A DNA stretch of 9,789 nucleotides, taken from contig CAYPQK010000099.1 of assembly GCA_964412895.1 (NCBI GenBank), positions 1 to 9,789 on the forward strand. The letters are read 5' to 3'. This document shows positions 1 to 6,357 of this stretch, one piece after another. A program made the position numbers and the translations under genes. This stretch comes from CALMRE01 sp964412895 (GTDB lineage Bacteria > UBP6 > UBA1177 > JAKLFG01). Position 1 is the first letter of the stretch, and the number at the start of each line of letters is the position of its first letter. Below the pieces are notes generated by a model. That model searched no databases. It saw nothing but the letters and a program-made list of their open reading frames with translations, and was not told where the DNA came from.

Positions 1-51
1 GATCCGTATCGTGACCTCGGTCCGTTTGAAGTGCCTATTCTCTTTGCCCAC
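1..51 (-). CDS. Probable PilZ-domain protein, N-terminal 17 codons only
   Basis: A GTG codon at 51-49 opens a frame that stays open to the window edge and reads (M/V)GKENRHFKRTEVTIRI. The pattern of basic residues 'R-x-F-K-R' followed by a hydrophobic beta strand is how PilZ domains (c-di-GMP receptors, RxxxR motif) typically start, so a PilZ protein is my best guess. It lies 10 nt downstream of the panD stop on the same strand and is probably co-transcribed with it. No good Shine-Dalgarno sequence is visible before the GTG, and the in-frame upstream codons I checked offer no better start. The (D/N)xSxxG half of the PilZ motif would lie outside the window, so the call rests on a short stretch. 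Confidence 0.5.
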   Translation of the reverse strand, partial: MGKENRHFKRTEVTIRI

Positions 52-61
52 GGTGACGCCG

Positions 62-412
62 TCAGTTGAGGGGATCGTTGCGATCGTTGACGAAGATGAC
101 GAACGGCTCGTGCGAGACCGATTCGTCGTCGGTGAGGTAGCGGTGGGAGGCGACGATGATGAGATCGCCCCGGCTCACCAGCCGCGCCGCCGCGCCGTTG
201 ACGCAGACCTCGCGATTGCCGCGCTGTCCGGCGATGGCGTAGGTCTCGAAGCGGCTGCCGTTGGTGACATTCCAGATATCGACGAATTCGTAGGGGCGGA
301 TGTCGGCCCGGTCCATGAGGTCGGGGTCGAGGGTGATGCTCCCCTGATAATCGAGGTTGGCGTCGGTTATCCGGAGGCGGTGTATCTTCGATTTGAGCAT
401 CTTGCGGAACAT
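62..412 (-). CDS. panD: Aspartate 1-decarboxylase, pyruvoyl-dependent proenzyme
   Basis: PanD converts L-aspartate to beta-alanine plus CO2 in the cytoplasm, supplying the beta-alanine half of pantothenate and coenzyme A. The family self-cleaves between Gly24 and Ser25, and Ser25 becomes the catalytic pyruvoyl group. Here Y22-Q23-G24-S25 sits exactly at that position. The rest lines up with E. coli numbering without gaps: Lys9, His11, Trp47, Arg54, Thr57, Tyr58 and Asn72 in 'VNGAAA' are all present. The protein has 116 residues, against 126 in E. coli, and is shorter only at the C terminus. The start at 412 reproduces the usual MxRxML opening. A GGAGG lies 12 nt upstream, a rather long spacing. 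The gene has its own promoter (446-473), so it need not depend on read-through from the upstream pfk gene. No other pantothenate gene is in the window. Confidence 0.97.
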   Translation of the reverse strand: MFRKMLKSKIHRLRITDANLDYQGSITLDPDLMDRADIRPYEFVDIWNVTNGSRFETYAIAGQRGNREVCVNGAAARLVSRGDLIIVASHRYLTDDESVSHEPFVIFVNDRNDPLN

Positions 413-445
413 GGGCGCCGTGATCCTCCGGTGTTGACCGCGGGC

Positions 446-473
446 ATCATAACCCGTTCGGTACGGTTGTCAA
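446..473 (-). promoter_or_regulatory. sigma70-type promoter of panD
   Basis: On the minus strand TTGACA (473-468) is followed after 16 bp by TATGAT (451-446), about 34 nt before the panD start codon. This is a perfect -35 and a 5/6 -10. The spacer contains CCGTTCGGTACGG (454-466, plus strand), an imperfect dyad that matches the pfk dyad at 11 of 13 positions. Confidence 0.75.
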
Positions 474-482
474 TAGTCCCGT

Positions 483-1808
483 TCAGATACCGAAATAGTC
501 GTTCTGGCGCGTGGCCGAAAGGACCCCTTTCCAGAGCGCTTCTTCGGCGTAGATCTTGCGCCGCTCGATGGTGGCGAGCGCTATGGGGACATGGGTGAAG
601 AAGTTGTTCCAGTGACCGATGAGGCAGTTGGTCTTGCCCGCCATCGCGGCGTGGACCGCGTGTTCGGCGAGCAGGTGGCAGAATATCGCGTCGGTACCCT
701 GCGCCGAGACGCTGCGGATAATGTAGGAGGGGTCGAAGTATTTGATGGAGAAATCGTATTGCTTCGCCTTGAGGTGTTTGTTCAACTCGTCTTTAAGGAA
801 CAGGCCGATATCCTTGTGCAGGACATTGCCCGATGCGTCCTTGGTCTGCTCGCGGTTCGCGAAGAACTTCTGGCCCGCCCCTTCGGCCACCACCATGACG
901 GCGTGCCGGTTCTTCTCCAGACAGCGTTCGATCGCGCGGAACAGGCCGTGTTCCCCCTCAAGCTCGAAATCGACCTCAGGCACCAGACAGAAGTCGGCCA
1001 CCGAGTTGGAGATGGTCGATGCGGCGGCGATGAAGCCCGAATCGCGTCCCATCAGTTTCACCAGCGATATGCCGTTGTAGGCGCCGGCGGCCTCGTTGTG
1101 GGCGCAGGTGAGGACATCGAAGGTCTGATAGACCGCCGTTTCGTAACCGAAGGTCTTTTCGACGAAGGCGAGGTCGTTGTCTATCGTTTTCGGTATGCCG
1201 ATGACGCTGAGCGGCTGTTTCCGTTTCTTCGCTTCGAGCGCGATGTCGCGGGCACCTTTGAGCGTGCCGTCGCCGCCGATGCAGAAGAGGATGTTGATGT
1301 TCATCCGCAGGAGGGTGTCGGTCATCTCGGCGACATCCTGATTGCCGCGCGACGAACCGAGTATCGTGCCGCCGTCCTCGTGGATGTTGTCGACCACCTC
1401 GGGGGTGAGCATGAGCGGTTCGTGCTTGTATTTCGAGGCGAGCCCCTGATAGCCGTAACGGATGCCGTAGATATGGCGGACACCGTAGTCCTGCCAAAGG
1501 ACATTGACCAGTCCCTTGATGACATTGTTCAGCCCGGGACACAGGCCGCCGCAGGTGACGATGGCGGCGCGGCTCCATGACGGGTCGTGAAATATCTTCT
1601 CGCGCGGTCCCGCCTTCTGGAACGCGGGGAAATACTTCGACGAGATGAGTTTGCGGAGATTCTTCACCTGACTGGAGAAGACGACCTGATCGTCGTCGGT
1701 GACGAAGATACCGCTCTTCACCGGCGTGGCGACGGTGCACGGGCCGAGTTCGTCGATGTTGAAGCTGTACTTCTCGGGCTCCTTGATAACGCGGTCGTAG
1801 ATGAACAT
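483..1808 (-). CDS. pfkA: ATP-dependent 6-phosphofructokinase (plant/trypanosome/spirochaete-like branch)
   Basis: This enzyme phosphorylates fructose 6-phosphate to fructose 1,6-bisphosphate, the committed step of glycolysis, in the cytoplasm. Visible motifs, in order: GGLCPGLNN at 87-95 (phosphoryl-donor loop), GGDGT at 178-182, PKTIDND at 206-212 with catalytic Asp210, MGRDSGFIA at 253-261 (sugar-phosphate contact), PEVDFEL at 277-283, and FDPSYIIRSV at 358-367. The residue after GGD is Gly181, as in ATP users; pyrophosphate-dependent enzymes have Asp there. Lys207 instead of Gly in P(K/G)TIDND is shared by PPi enzymes and by the plant and trypanosomatid ATP-PFKs, so ATP is the likely donor. 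At 441 residues it is longer than the roughly 320 of E. coli PfkA, because of an N-terminal extension of about 80 residues typical of this branch. GGGAGG lies 10 nt before the ATG. It is divergent from the barrel gene. The symbol is by function rather than strict orthology. Confidence 0.93.
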   Translation of the reverse strand: MFIYDRVIKEPEKYSFNIDELGPCTVATPVKSGIFVTDDDQVVFSSQVKNLRKLISSKYFPAFQKAGPREKIFHDPSWSRAAIVTCGGLCPGLNNVIKGLVNVLWQDYGVRHIYGIRYGYQGLASKYKHEPLMLTPEVVDNIHEDGGTILGSSRGNQDVAEMTDTLLRMNINILFCIGGDGTLKGARDIALEAKKRKQPLSVIGIPKTIDNDLAFVEKTFGYETAVYQTFDVLTCAHNEAAGAYNGISLVKLMGRDSGFIAAASTISNSVADFCLVPEVDFELEGEHGLFRAIERCLEKNRHAVMVVAEGAGQKFFANREQTKDASGNVLHKDIGLFLKDELNKHLKAKQYDFSIKYFDPSYIIRSVSAQGTDAIFCHLLAEHAVHAAMAGKTNCLIGHWNNFFTHVPIALATIERRKIYAEEALWKGVLSATRQNDYFGI

Positions 1809-1826
1809 GGATATGCGGCCTCCCTG

Positions 1827-1839
1827 CCGTTCAGAACGG
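1827..1839. promoter_or_regulatory. 13-bp perfect dyad overlapping the pfk transcription start (operator candidate)
   Basis: CCGTTC-A-GAACGG is a perfect inverted repeat around one central base. It begins 5 bp downstream of the TATAGT -10 element and ends 3 bp short of the Shine-Dalgarno sequence, so it spans the expected +1. That is a classic place for a repressor operator. A looser inverted pair, GCCTCC (1818-1823) and GGAGGC (1838-1843), surrounds it. The binding protein is unknown. Confidence 0.5.
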
Positions 1840-1843
1840 AGGC

Positions 1844-1849
1844 ACTATA
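1844..1849 (-). promoter_or_regulatory. Probable -10 element of the pfk promoter
   Basis: The minus strand reads TATAGT (1849-1844), 5/6 to the sigma70 -10 consensus and 35 nt before the pfk ATG. The corresponding -35 region (around 1872-1866) reads TTTCCT or TTCCTT, which is weak. The promoter may therefore need an activator or an extended -10 contact. Confidence 0.5.
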
Positions 1850-1896
1850 ACAGTTCACGCGCCGCAAGGAAAGTTTTTCCGGAGGCCACGGTATTC

Positions 1897-1925
1897 TTGA
1901 CATGCCGCCGCTCTTTTGTTAGGGT
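1897..1925 (+). promoter_or_regulatory. sigma70-type promoter of the barrel-phosphatase unit
   Basis: TTGACA (1897-1902), a 17-bp spacer, then TAGGGT (1920-1925). The -35 is perfect. The -10 keeps the key T1, A2 and T6 but has GGG in the middle. The predicted transcript starts near 1932, which leaves a leader of about 23 nt before the ATG at 1955. Confidence 0.6.
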
Positions 1926-1945
1926 GCGGTGTACAAATGCGCATC

Positions 1946-1949
1946 GAGG
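1946..1949 (+). promoter_or_regulatory. Ribosome binding site deciding the start at 1955
   Basis: GAGG with a 5-nt spacer to the ATG at 1955. Neither of the in-frame upstream starts (1916, 1937) has a purine-rich site at proper distance. Confidence 0.6.
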
Positions 1950-1954
1950 TTGCG

Positions 1955-2815
1955 ATGAAACGCTTCGCGCTCGTTCTCCTGGTGATGGTCATGGCATATA
2001 TGCCGCTCCACGCCCGGCAGAAGATGGATTTTATGCTCTTCAATCTCGGCAACCCGGCCGTCGATCCCGACAGCGACGCCGACTTCGAGATGATGGCGAC
2101 GCAGTTCGCGGCGGTCATCGCCCCGATGTTTTACGGCGAAGCCGAATCGCGCGGCGCCGAAGGCTTCGAAGTGGGCATCGGCTACTCCTTCACCAAGATA
2201 AACTACACCTCACGCTACTGGACCAACGCCCTCAACGACAAGCCGACCGACATGCAGGTCCCTACTTTCTACAACGGCATCGATCTCCATGTGAAGAAGG
2301 GGTTCTCGTTCGGGCTGGTCGTCTACGGCAATGTACGCTACTATATCCTCACCGAGATGATCTCCGGCGGGCTGGGACTCGAATATGTCGTCAACGAGGG
2401 GCTCAAGAACTGGCCCGATGTGTCGCTGGGCGCCGGCTATAACGGCCTGTTCGGCGGGTACGACCTCAACATGCACGAGGTCGAGATGCGCCTCAAGGTC
2501 TCCAAGACCTTCGTCGCGAAAAAAGAGATAAAGCTCATCCCGTTCTTCGCCTACAGCCATACCTTCGCGTTCGCATGGTCCAACCGTCTCGGCGGTTACT
2601 GGAACATCAACGGCCCCGCCTACGACGACGCCTACTACTATGGCGACCGCAACGGCGACCCGTTCTATTTCGACCGCAAATTCATCAATATCGACCGCGT
2701 TCTGCTCGGTCTGAAGTTCACCCGTTCGAATTTCGGCATGACCGTGGAGGCGGCGCTTCCCTTCAATGCCTATAAAGCCTTCAGTATGAACGCCGGCTTC
2801 TCGGTGGTGTTCTGA
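1955..2815 (+). CDS. Putative outer-membrane beta-barrel protein with signal peptide
   Basis: I do not recognise a named family. The protein has 286 residues from the ATG at 1955. That start is chosen because GAGG (1946-1949) lies 5 nt before it and because it gives a clean signal peptide: Lys2-Arg3, a hydrophobic core, and cleavage after about 'PLHA' at residue 20. An ATG at 1937 and a TTG at 1916 are in frame but would add residues ahead of the signal sequence, and the TTG would lie upstream of the -10 box. The mature part is rich in Tyr, Phe and Gly, with repeated alternating strands such as FGLVVYGNVRYYIL and IDRVLLGLKF. It ends in 'NAGFSVVF', an aromatic C terminus that fits a Bam-recognised terminal strand. 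I infer an outer-membrane barrel of perhaps 10-14 strands with unknown cargo. The next gene starts 13 nt downstream, so the two form an operon. Confidence 0.75.
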   Translation: MKRFALVLLVMVMAYMPLHARQKMDFMLFNLGNPAVDPDSDADFEMMATQFAAVIAPMFYGEAESRGAEGFEVGIGYSFTKINYTSRYWTNALNDKPTDMQVPTFYNGIDLHVKKGFSFGLVVYGNVRYYILTEMISGGLGLEYVVNEGLKNWPDVSLGAGYNGLFGGYDLNMHEVEMRLKVSKTFVAKKEIKLIPFFAYSHTFAFAWSNRLGGYWNINGPAYDDAYYYGDRNGDPFYFDRKFINIDRVLLGLKFTRSNFGMTVEAALPFNAYKAFSMNAGFSVVF

Positions 2816-2828
2816 CGCACGACACCCG

Positions 2829-3500
2829 ATGATCGATCTCCACTCCCATATCCTCCATCAGCTCGACGACGGCCCCGAGTCCATCGAAGAATCGCGCGAA
2901 TGCCTGCGGATACTGGCCGAGTTCGGTTTCGAGGAACTCATCCCGACGCCCCACCGCTTCCACATGCTCTATAATCCGGTGCCCGAGGAGGTCGCCGACC
3001 GCGTCGCCGAGATAGGATCGGTGCTCATCCGGCGTTTCTCGTTCGAATATCTTTACACGCACGATATCGTCGGGACGCAGTTCGAGACCTACGAACTGAC
3101 GACCACCGCGTCGGGTTGGAAGGTGCTGCTGGTCGAGTTCCTGCCGTTCATGTCGCGCAAGAACGACATCGAGCAGGCGGTCTTCGCCCTCAATATGAAG
3201 GGGATCGCGCCGCTCATCGCCCATATCGAGCGGTATTCGATGCCCGACGAATTCTGGGCCGAACTCAAGAAGAAATACGCCGTTTATTACCAGATAAGCC
3301 TCAAGACCCTTTCCAGCCGCTTTTTCGACAACAAGCGCAACCAGATCATCCGTCTCCTCGACGCCGGACTCATCGACAACGCCGCCACCGATCTGCACCG
3401 ACTTGCCAAGATACAGCAGATCGAACAGGGGCTCAACTATCTGCACAAGAAATACGCCAAACAGATAGAAAGATTGTTCTCGCTGTCGTTCGAAGGATAA
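2829..3500 (+). CDS. PHP-domain tyrosine-protein phosphatase, CpsB/YwqE-like
   Basis: The family consists of metal-dependent phosphotyrosine phosphatases that usually reset the bacterial tyrosine kinase controlling capsule or exopolysaccharide polymerisation. The PHP metal-binding motifs are all present: MIDLHSH (His5, His7), LDDGP (Asp13, Asp14), TPH (His42), VEF (Glu103), AHIERY (His132) and TDLH (Asp188, His190). The protein is complete at 223 residues; typical members have 240-260. Charged C-terminal residues 190-216 probably form a helix. It follows the barrel gene by 13 nt and has no strong Shine-Dalgarno sequence of its own, so it may be translated by coupling. No kinase, Wzz-like or glycosyltransferase gene is in the window, so the link to polysaccharide export comes from the family only. 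A phosphoesterase of another substrate within the PHP superfamily is possible. Confidence 0.85.
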   Translation: MIDLHSHILHQLDDGPESIEESRECLRILAEFGFEELIPTPHRFHMLYNPVPEEVADRVAEIGSVLIRRFSFEYLYTHDIVGTQFETYELTTTASGWKVLLVEFLPFMSRKNDIEQAVFALNMKGIAPLIAHIERYSMPDEFWAELKKKYAVYYQISLKTLSSRFFDNKRNQIIRLLDAGLIDNAATDLHRLAKIQQIEQGLNYLHKKYAKQIERLFSLSFEG

Positions 3501-3531
3501 AATAACCGAATTCGGGCGCTTCGCCTTTATT
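3501..3531. terminator. Possible short bidirectional terminator between convergent genes
   Basis: The 26-bp gap between two convergent stop codons contains GGCG-CTT-CGCC (3515-3525), flanked by A-rich (3497-3505) and T-rich (TTTATT, 3526-3531) runs. The stem is short and the T-run interrupted, so this is only a weak candidate. Confidence 0.35.
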
Positions 3532-6226
3532 GTTCCAGCGGACAGCTGTACAGATACATATAATCGCCGGGATAATCGGAGGAGCCGTAGCCGCCCACTT
3601 CGGTCTCGAAGTTCTGGAAGATGACGGTGGTCGGCGGCGTGACGGTGGTGATGTCGAGATACTGGTCCATGTTGTTGCTGTAGTTGTTGTACGGCGTGGT
3701 CTGGTAGGCGGCGCCGTCGGCGGTCATCTGGAAACCGTTCAACACCGTCGCTTCATCGGAAAGGAACCGGGTCCGTATCCGGTTGGTGGGATAGTCGGCG
3801 GTCGCCGGGACGGTCGTTCCCTGATAGCGCGTTTCGAGGTTGCAGGTCGCCGGTACGGTGCCGTGGGTGAACGAGGGGCACTTGGAGATGCGGACGAAGT
3901 CGGCGCCGCAACTGGAGGCGTATTCGATGCCGTTGGCGAGTATCCGCAGGGTTATCAATCCGATGTTGTTGTTCGAATCGAGGACCCACACCCGTTCGGT
4001 GTTGTTGGTGTAGTTGCCCGAGTCGGGGAATTTGAGGATGACCGATCCGTTCCGGATGATCTCGAAACCGGTCCCCACCACCGAACTGTCGGAATCGAAG
4101 TAGAGATAGGCCTTCCGCGCGTCGATGGTGTAGTCGGTGCTCGATTCGGCGTTGTTGGAGGGACTGCACTTCTTCGCGACATTGGTGTATCCCGGACAGA
4201 TGGTGGTGCCGGGGGTCCAGCCGTCGGCGTTGATGTCGCCCAGATAGGATACCAGCACCTTGTTGACCGGCTGGGTCGCGGTCGAGCAGTCCGACGCGCA
4301 GTAGTCGCCTTCGAGGGTATTGCCGTCGTCGCAGGTCTCGCCCGCATCCTTGACGCCGTCGCCGCAGGAGTCGGTGGTGAAGCTGAAGATATAGCTGTCG
4401 CCGCTGTTGCCGGTGAGCGCGTTGCCCGACGGATCGGCGATGGCGGGGGTGACGCCGACGGGATTGAGCGTCACGGTGTACTGCGTCAGTTTTTCGAGGG
4501 CCGCGTCGGGGACGAAGGTGGCGGTGAGTCCGTCGACCGAGAGCGTTACGGTGCCGGCGACCGGGGCGCCGCCGGTGGTCTCTTCGACCGTCACGGTGGT
4601 CTCATCGACATGGAGGACCGGTTCGCTGAAGAGGACCGTTATCTCGCTGAGCGCGACGGTCACATCGACCGCGGCGTCGACCGGGTCGGTCGAAATGACG
4701 GTCGGTTCGACGGCGTCGACCGTCTTGAAGGTCCATTCATAGCTCTTATCGAGCGGGTCGCCGTTCGGGTTCTCTATGCCGGTGGTGAGGTTGATGGTGT
4801 AGGCGGTATTCTCGGCGAGCACGGCGTCGGGAGTGAAGGTGTAGACGGTGTCGCCTGCGCTGAAGAGGCCCGTTCCGGCAACCGCCGGAGTGATGGTGAA
4901 GGTGGAGGCGGTGAGGGTCGCGGTGTCGACCGCTTCGCTGAAGGTGACCACGATGGTCGTGTCGACCGCGACATTATACTGCGCCGCCGGGGTGGTGAGC
5001 AGTGCGGTTACGAAGTATTCGAGCGTCGTGAAGGTGAAGACCGCCTGCGTCATCGTGTTGCCCGTCGTGTCGGTGACGGCGGTAGTGAGCGTGATGGTGT
5101 AGGTGGTATTGTTCTTAAGGGCGCTGTCGGGGGTAACGGTCAGCACCGTGTCGCCCGCCGACCAGACCGGCGTGCCGGTAACGGCCGGGGCGCCGCCCGA
5201 ACCGACGATGGTGAGGCTGGTGCCGTACACCACCGAAGCGGTGTTCATCGCCTCGCTGAAGGTGATGACGATGGGCGTATCGACCGCCACATCGGTCGTC
5301 GGCGCCGGGGTGGTGAGGGTCGCCGTTGGATCGGTGAAGTCGGTCGAGAAGGTCCAGTTATATTCCTGATCGAGGTAGGTGCCGCCCGTATCCTGTATCG
5401 TATCGGGGACATTGACGGTGTAGGTGGTGTTGTTGGCGAGGGCGTCCAGCAGGACCACCGTCAGCGTCTTGCCGTCGACCGAAAGGACCGAGTTGGTCGA
5501 ATCGATGGCGATGGTCGGGGTGATGGTGATCACCGATTCGTAGGTCCCGTCGCAGCCGCCGGTGTCGTAGACGAGCGTCGTTTCGTCGACCGGATGGGTG
5601 AACGAGATGATGAGGTCGGGAAGGGTCTCGCCGGTCTTCCCGCCGTCGCCCGGCGAAGTGAAGGTCGCCGAGAAGATCGCCGTGTCGACATCGGCGTCGG
5701 GGGCGGTATCGGTGTCGGCCGTATCGGGCTGTTCTTCGTCGGTCAGGAGGCTGTCGTCGTCCGAGGCGAGACCGTCGTCGGTCACTACCGGAGCGTCGTC
5801 GGTGATCACGGGGGCGTCGTCGGTCACCACCGGAGCGTCGTCGGTGACCACCGGGGCATCGTCGGTCACCACGGGGGCGTCATCGGTGACCACGGGGGCG
5901 TCATCGGTCGGGGTGACATGGTCGTCGGTCGGGGTATAGTCGTCGGTCACATAGTCATAGTCCTGCGGCGGGTTGACGGTCGGCTTGCAGTAGCCGTCGA
6001 TGCAGTCGTAGCCGGTGTCGCAGCCGCCGTCGACACAGGGCATCGCGGCGACACATTCGCCGATGGGGACGCCGTATTCGTCGGTCAACGAGCCGTCGTT
6101 GAGGCAGTATTCCGAGATGGCGCATTCATCGTTGTTCAGGCAGTAGACCGGTGTTTCGTCGACGGCGCATCCGGCAAGGAAGAGCGTCGAGAGCAACAGA
6201 AGCATCATCACCGCATTTTTAACCAT
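3527..6226 (-). CDS. Large modular surface lipoprotein with Ig-like (Big_5/SbsA-type) repeats
   Basis: An 899-residue protein of unknown function, probably displayed on the cell surface. Residues 1-20 form a lipoprotein signal with lipobox L17-A-G-C20. Residues 29-80 hold eight cysteines, likely disulphide bonded. Residues 91-185 are an acidic linker with six TDDAPV(V/I) repeats (107-148). Four Ig-like domains follow at about 185-297, 300-402, 405-503 and 507-619; each has the 'I.(V/I).FS(E/H)' strand and a late 'N.TYT..L' strand of the SbsA/Big_5 type. Residues 621-647 form a CGDG...GE.CDDGN...C..DC cassette as in myxobacterial Cys-rich repeats (DUF4215-like). Residues 655-783 and 784-899 are two copies of a beta-rich module, possibly CUB-like. 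The start at 6226 is set by GGAGGG 4 nt upstream and a promoter at 6261-6289. The in-frame ATG at 6289 falls inside that promoter's -35 box. The cysteine is followed by Ala, not Asp, which fits outer-membrane sorting if the E. coli rule applies. Confidence 0.9.
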   Translation of the reverse strand: MVKNAVMMLLLLSTLFLAGCAVDETPVYCLNNDECAISEYCLNDGSLTDEYGVPIGECVAAMPCVDGGCDTGYDCIDGYCKPTVNPPQDYDYVTDDYTPTDDHVTPTDDAPVVTDDAPVVTDDAPVVTDDAPVVTDDAPVITDDAPVVTDDGLASDDDSLLTDEEQPDTADTDTAPDADVDTAIFSATFTSPGDGGKTGETLPDLIISFTHPVDETTLVYDTGGCDGTYESVITITPTIAIDSTNSVLSVDGKTLTVVLLDALANNTTYTVNVPDTIQDTGGTYLDQEYNWTFSTDFTDPTATLTTPAPTTDVAVDTPIVITFSEAMNTASVVYGTSLTIVGSGGAPAVTGTPVWSAGDTVLTVTPDSALKNNTTYTITLTTAVTDTTGNTMTQAVFTFTTLEYFVTALLTTPAAQYNVAVDTTIVVTFSEAVDTATLTASTFTITPAVAGTGLFSAGDTVYTFTPDAVLAENTAYTINLTTGIENPNGDPLDKSYEWTFKTVDAVEPTVISTDPVDAAVDVTVALSEITVLFSEPVLHVDETTVTVEETTGGAPVAGTVTLSVDGLTATFVPDAALEKLTQYTVTLNPVGVTPAIADPSGNALTGNSGDSYIFSFTTDSCGDGVKDAGETCDDGNTLEGDYCASDCSTATQPVNKVLVSYLGDINADGWTPGTTICPGYTNVAKKCSPSNNAESSTDYTIDARKAYLYFDSDSSVVGTGFEIIRNGSVILKFPDSGNYTNNTERVWVLDSNNNIGLITLRILANGIEYASSCGADFVRISKCPSFTHGTVPATCNLETRYQGTTVPATADYPTNRIRTRFLSDEATVLNGFQMTADGAAYQTTPYNNYSNNMDQYLDITTVTPPTTVIFQNFETEVGGYGSSDYPGDYMYLYSCPLEQ
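5722..5756 (-). repeat. Inverted copy A of a 35-bp linker sequence shared by the two lipoprotein genes
   Basis: Read on the minus strand, this encodes part of DSLLTDEEQPD and is identical at 34 of 35 bases to 6618-6652 on the plus strand. Both copies are in the sense direction of their own gene, so they form an inverted repeat about 0.86 kb apart. Confidence 0.9.
5783..5908 (-). repeat. Tandem 21-bp coding repeat, six units of TDDAPV(V/I)
   Basis: Six contiguous 21-bp units encode TDDAPVV, one of them TDDAPVI. They lie between the Cys-rich region and the Ig domains of the large lipoprotein. Units differ by a few mostly silent bases. Degenerate flanking units (TDDYTP, TDDHVTP, TDDGLAS) extend the pattern at both ends. 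The tract is a flexible acidic spacer and a likely place for copy-number change. Confidence 0.95.
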
Positions 6227-6230
6227 GGAT

Positions 6231-6236
6231 CCCTCC
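6231..6236 (-). promoter_or_regulatory. Ribosome binding site deciding the start of the large lipoprotein
   Basis: The minus strand reads GGAGGG, then ATCC, then the ATG at 6226. This site, with the lipobox starting right behind it, rules out the longer reading frame that begins at 6289. Confidence 0.8.
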
Positions 6237-6260
6237 GAGGGAAATACTTTACCCACGCAA

Positions 6261-6289
6261 GTTATAGTAAGGAAGAAAATGAAAGTCAA
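6261..6289 (-). promoter_or_regulatory. sigma70-type promoter of the large lipoprotein gene
   Basis: On the minus strand TTGACT (6289-6284), a 17-bp spacer and TATAAC (6266-6261): 5/6 and 5/6 to consensus with ideal spacing. The predicted leader is about 28 nt. Confidence 0.75.
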
Positions 6290-6291
6290 CT

Positions 6292-6319
6292 TTGCTTTTT
6301 TCAGATATTACGGTATGAT
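6292..6319 (+). promoter_or_regulatory. Probable promoter of the hydrolase lipoprotein gene
   Basis: TATGAT (6314-6319) is a 5/6 -10 element. The best -35 is TTGCTT (6292-6297) with a 16-bp spacer. It lies back to back with the promoter for the large lipoprotein; the two -35 boxes are only 2 bp apart, so one regulator could act on both. Confidence 0.5.
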
Positions 6320-6357
6320 GCAATGCTTGAAAACAGTATCGCCCGAAGGAGGCCGCG

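Noticed and set aside
11..598. A 195-codon plus-strand frame opposite panD
   Set aside because: It covers panD in antisense and the pfk end without any family signature; panD is certain on the minus strand.
591..1580. A 329-codon plus-strand frame opposite pfk
   Set aside because: It is a mirror of the well-supported phosphofructokinase frame, with no motif or ribosome site of its own.
4850..5370. Short Val/Ser-rich plus-strand frames
   Set aside because: They are antisense readings of the repetitive Ig-like domains.
5783..5908. CRISPR array
   Set aside because: The units are contiguous 21-bp in-frame coding repeats with no spacers.
6227..6289. An upstream in-frame ATG adding 21 residues to the large lipoprotein
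   Set aside because: That ATG lies in the -35 box of the promoter and would place a second hydrophobic stretch before the lipoprotein signal.
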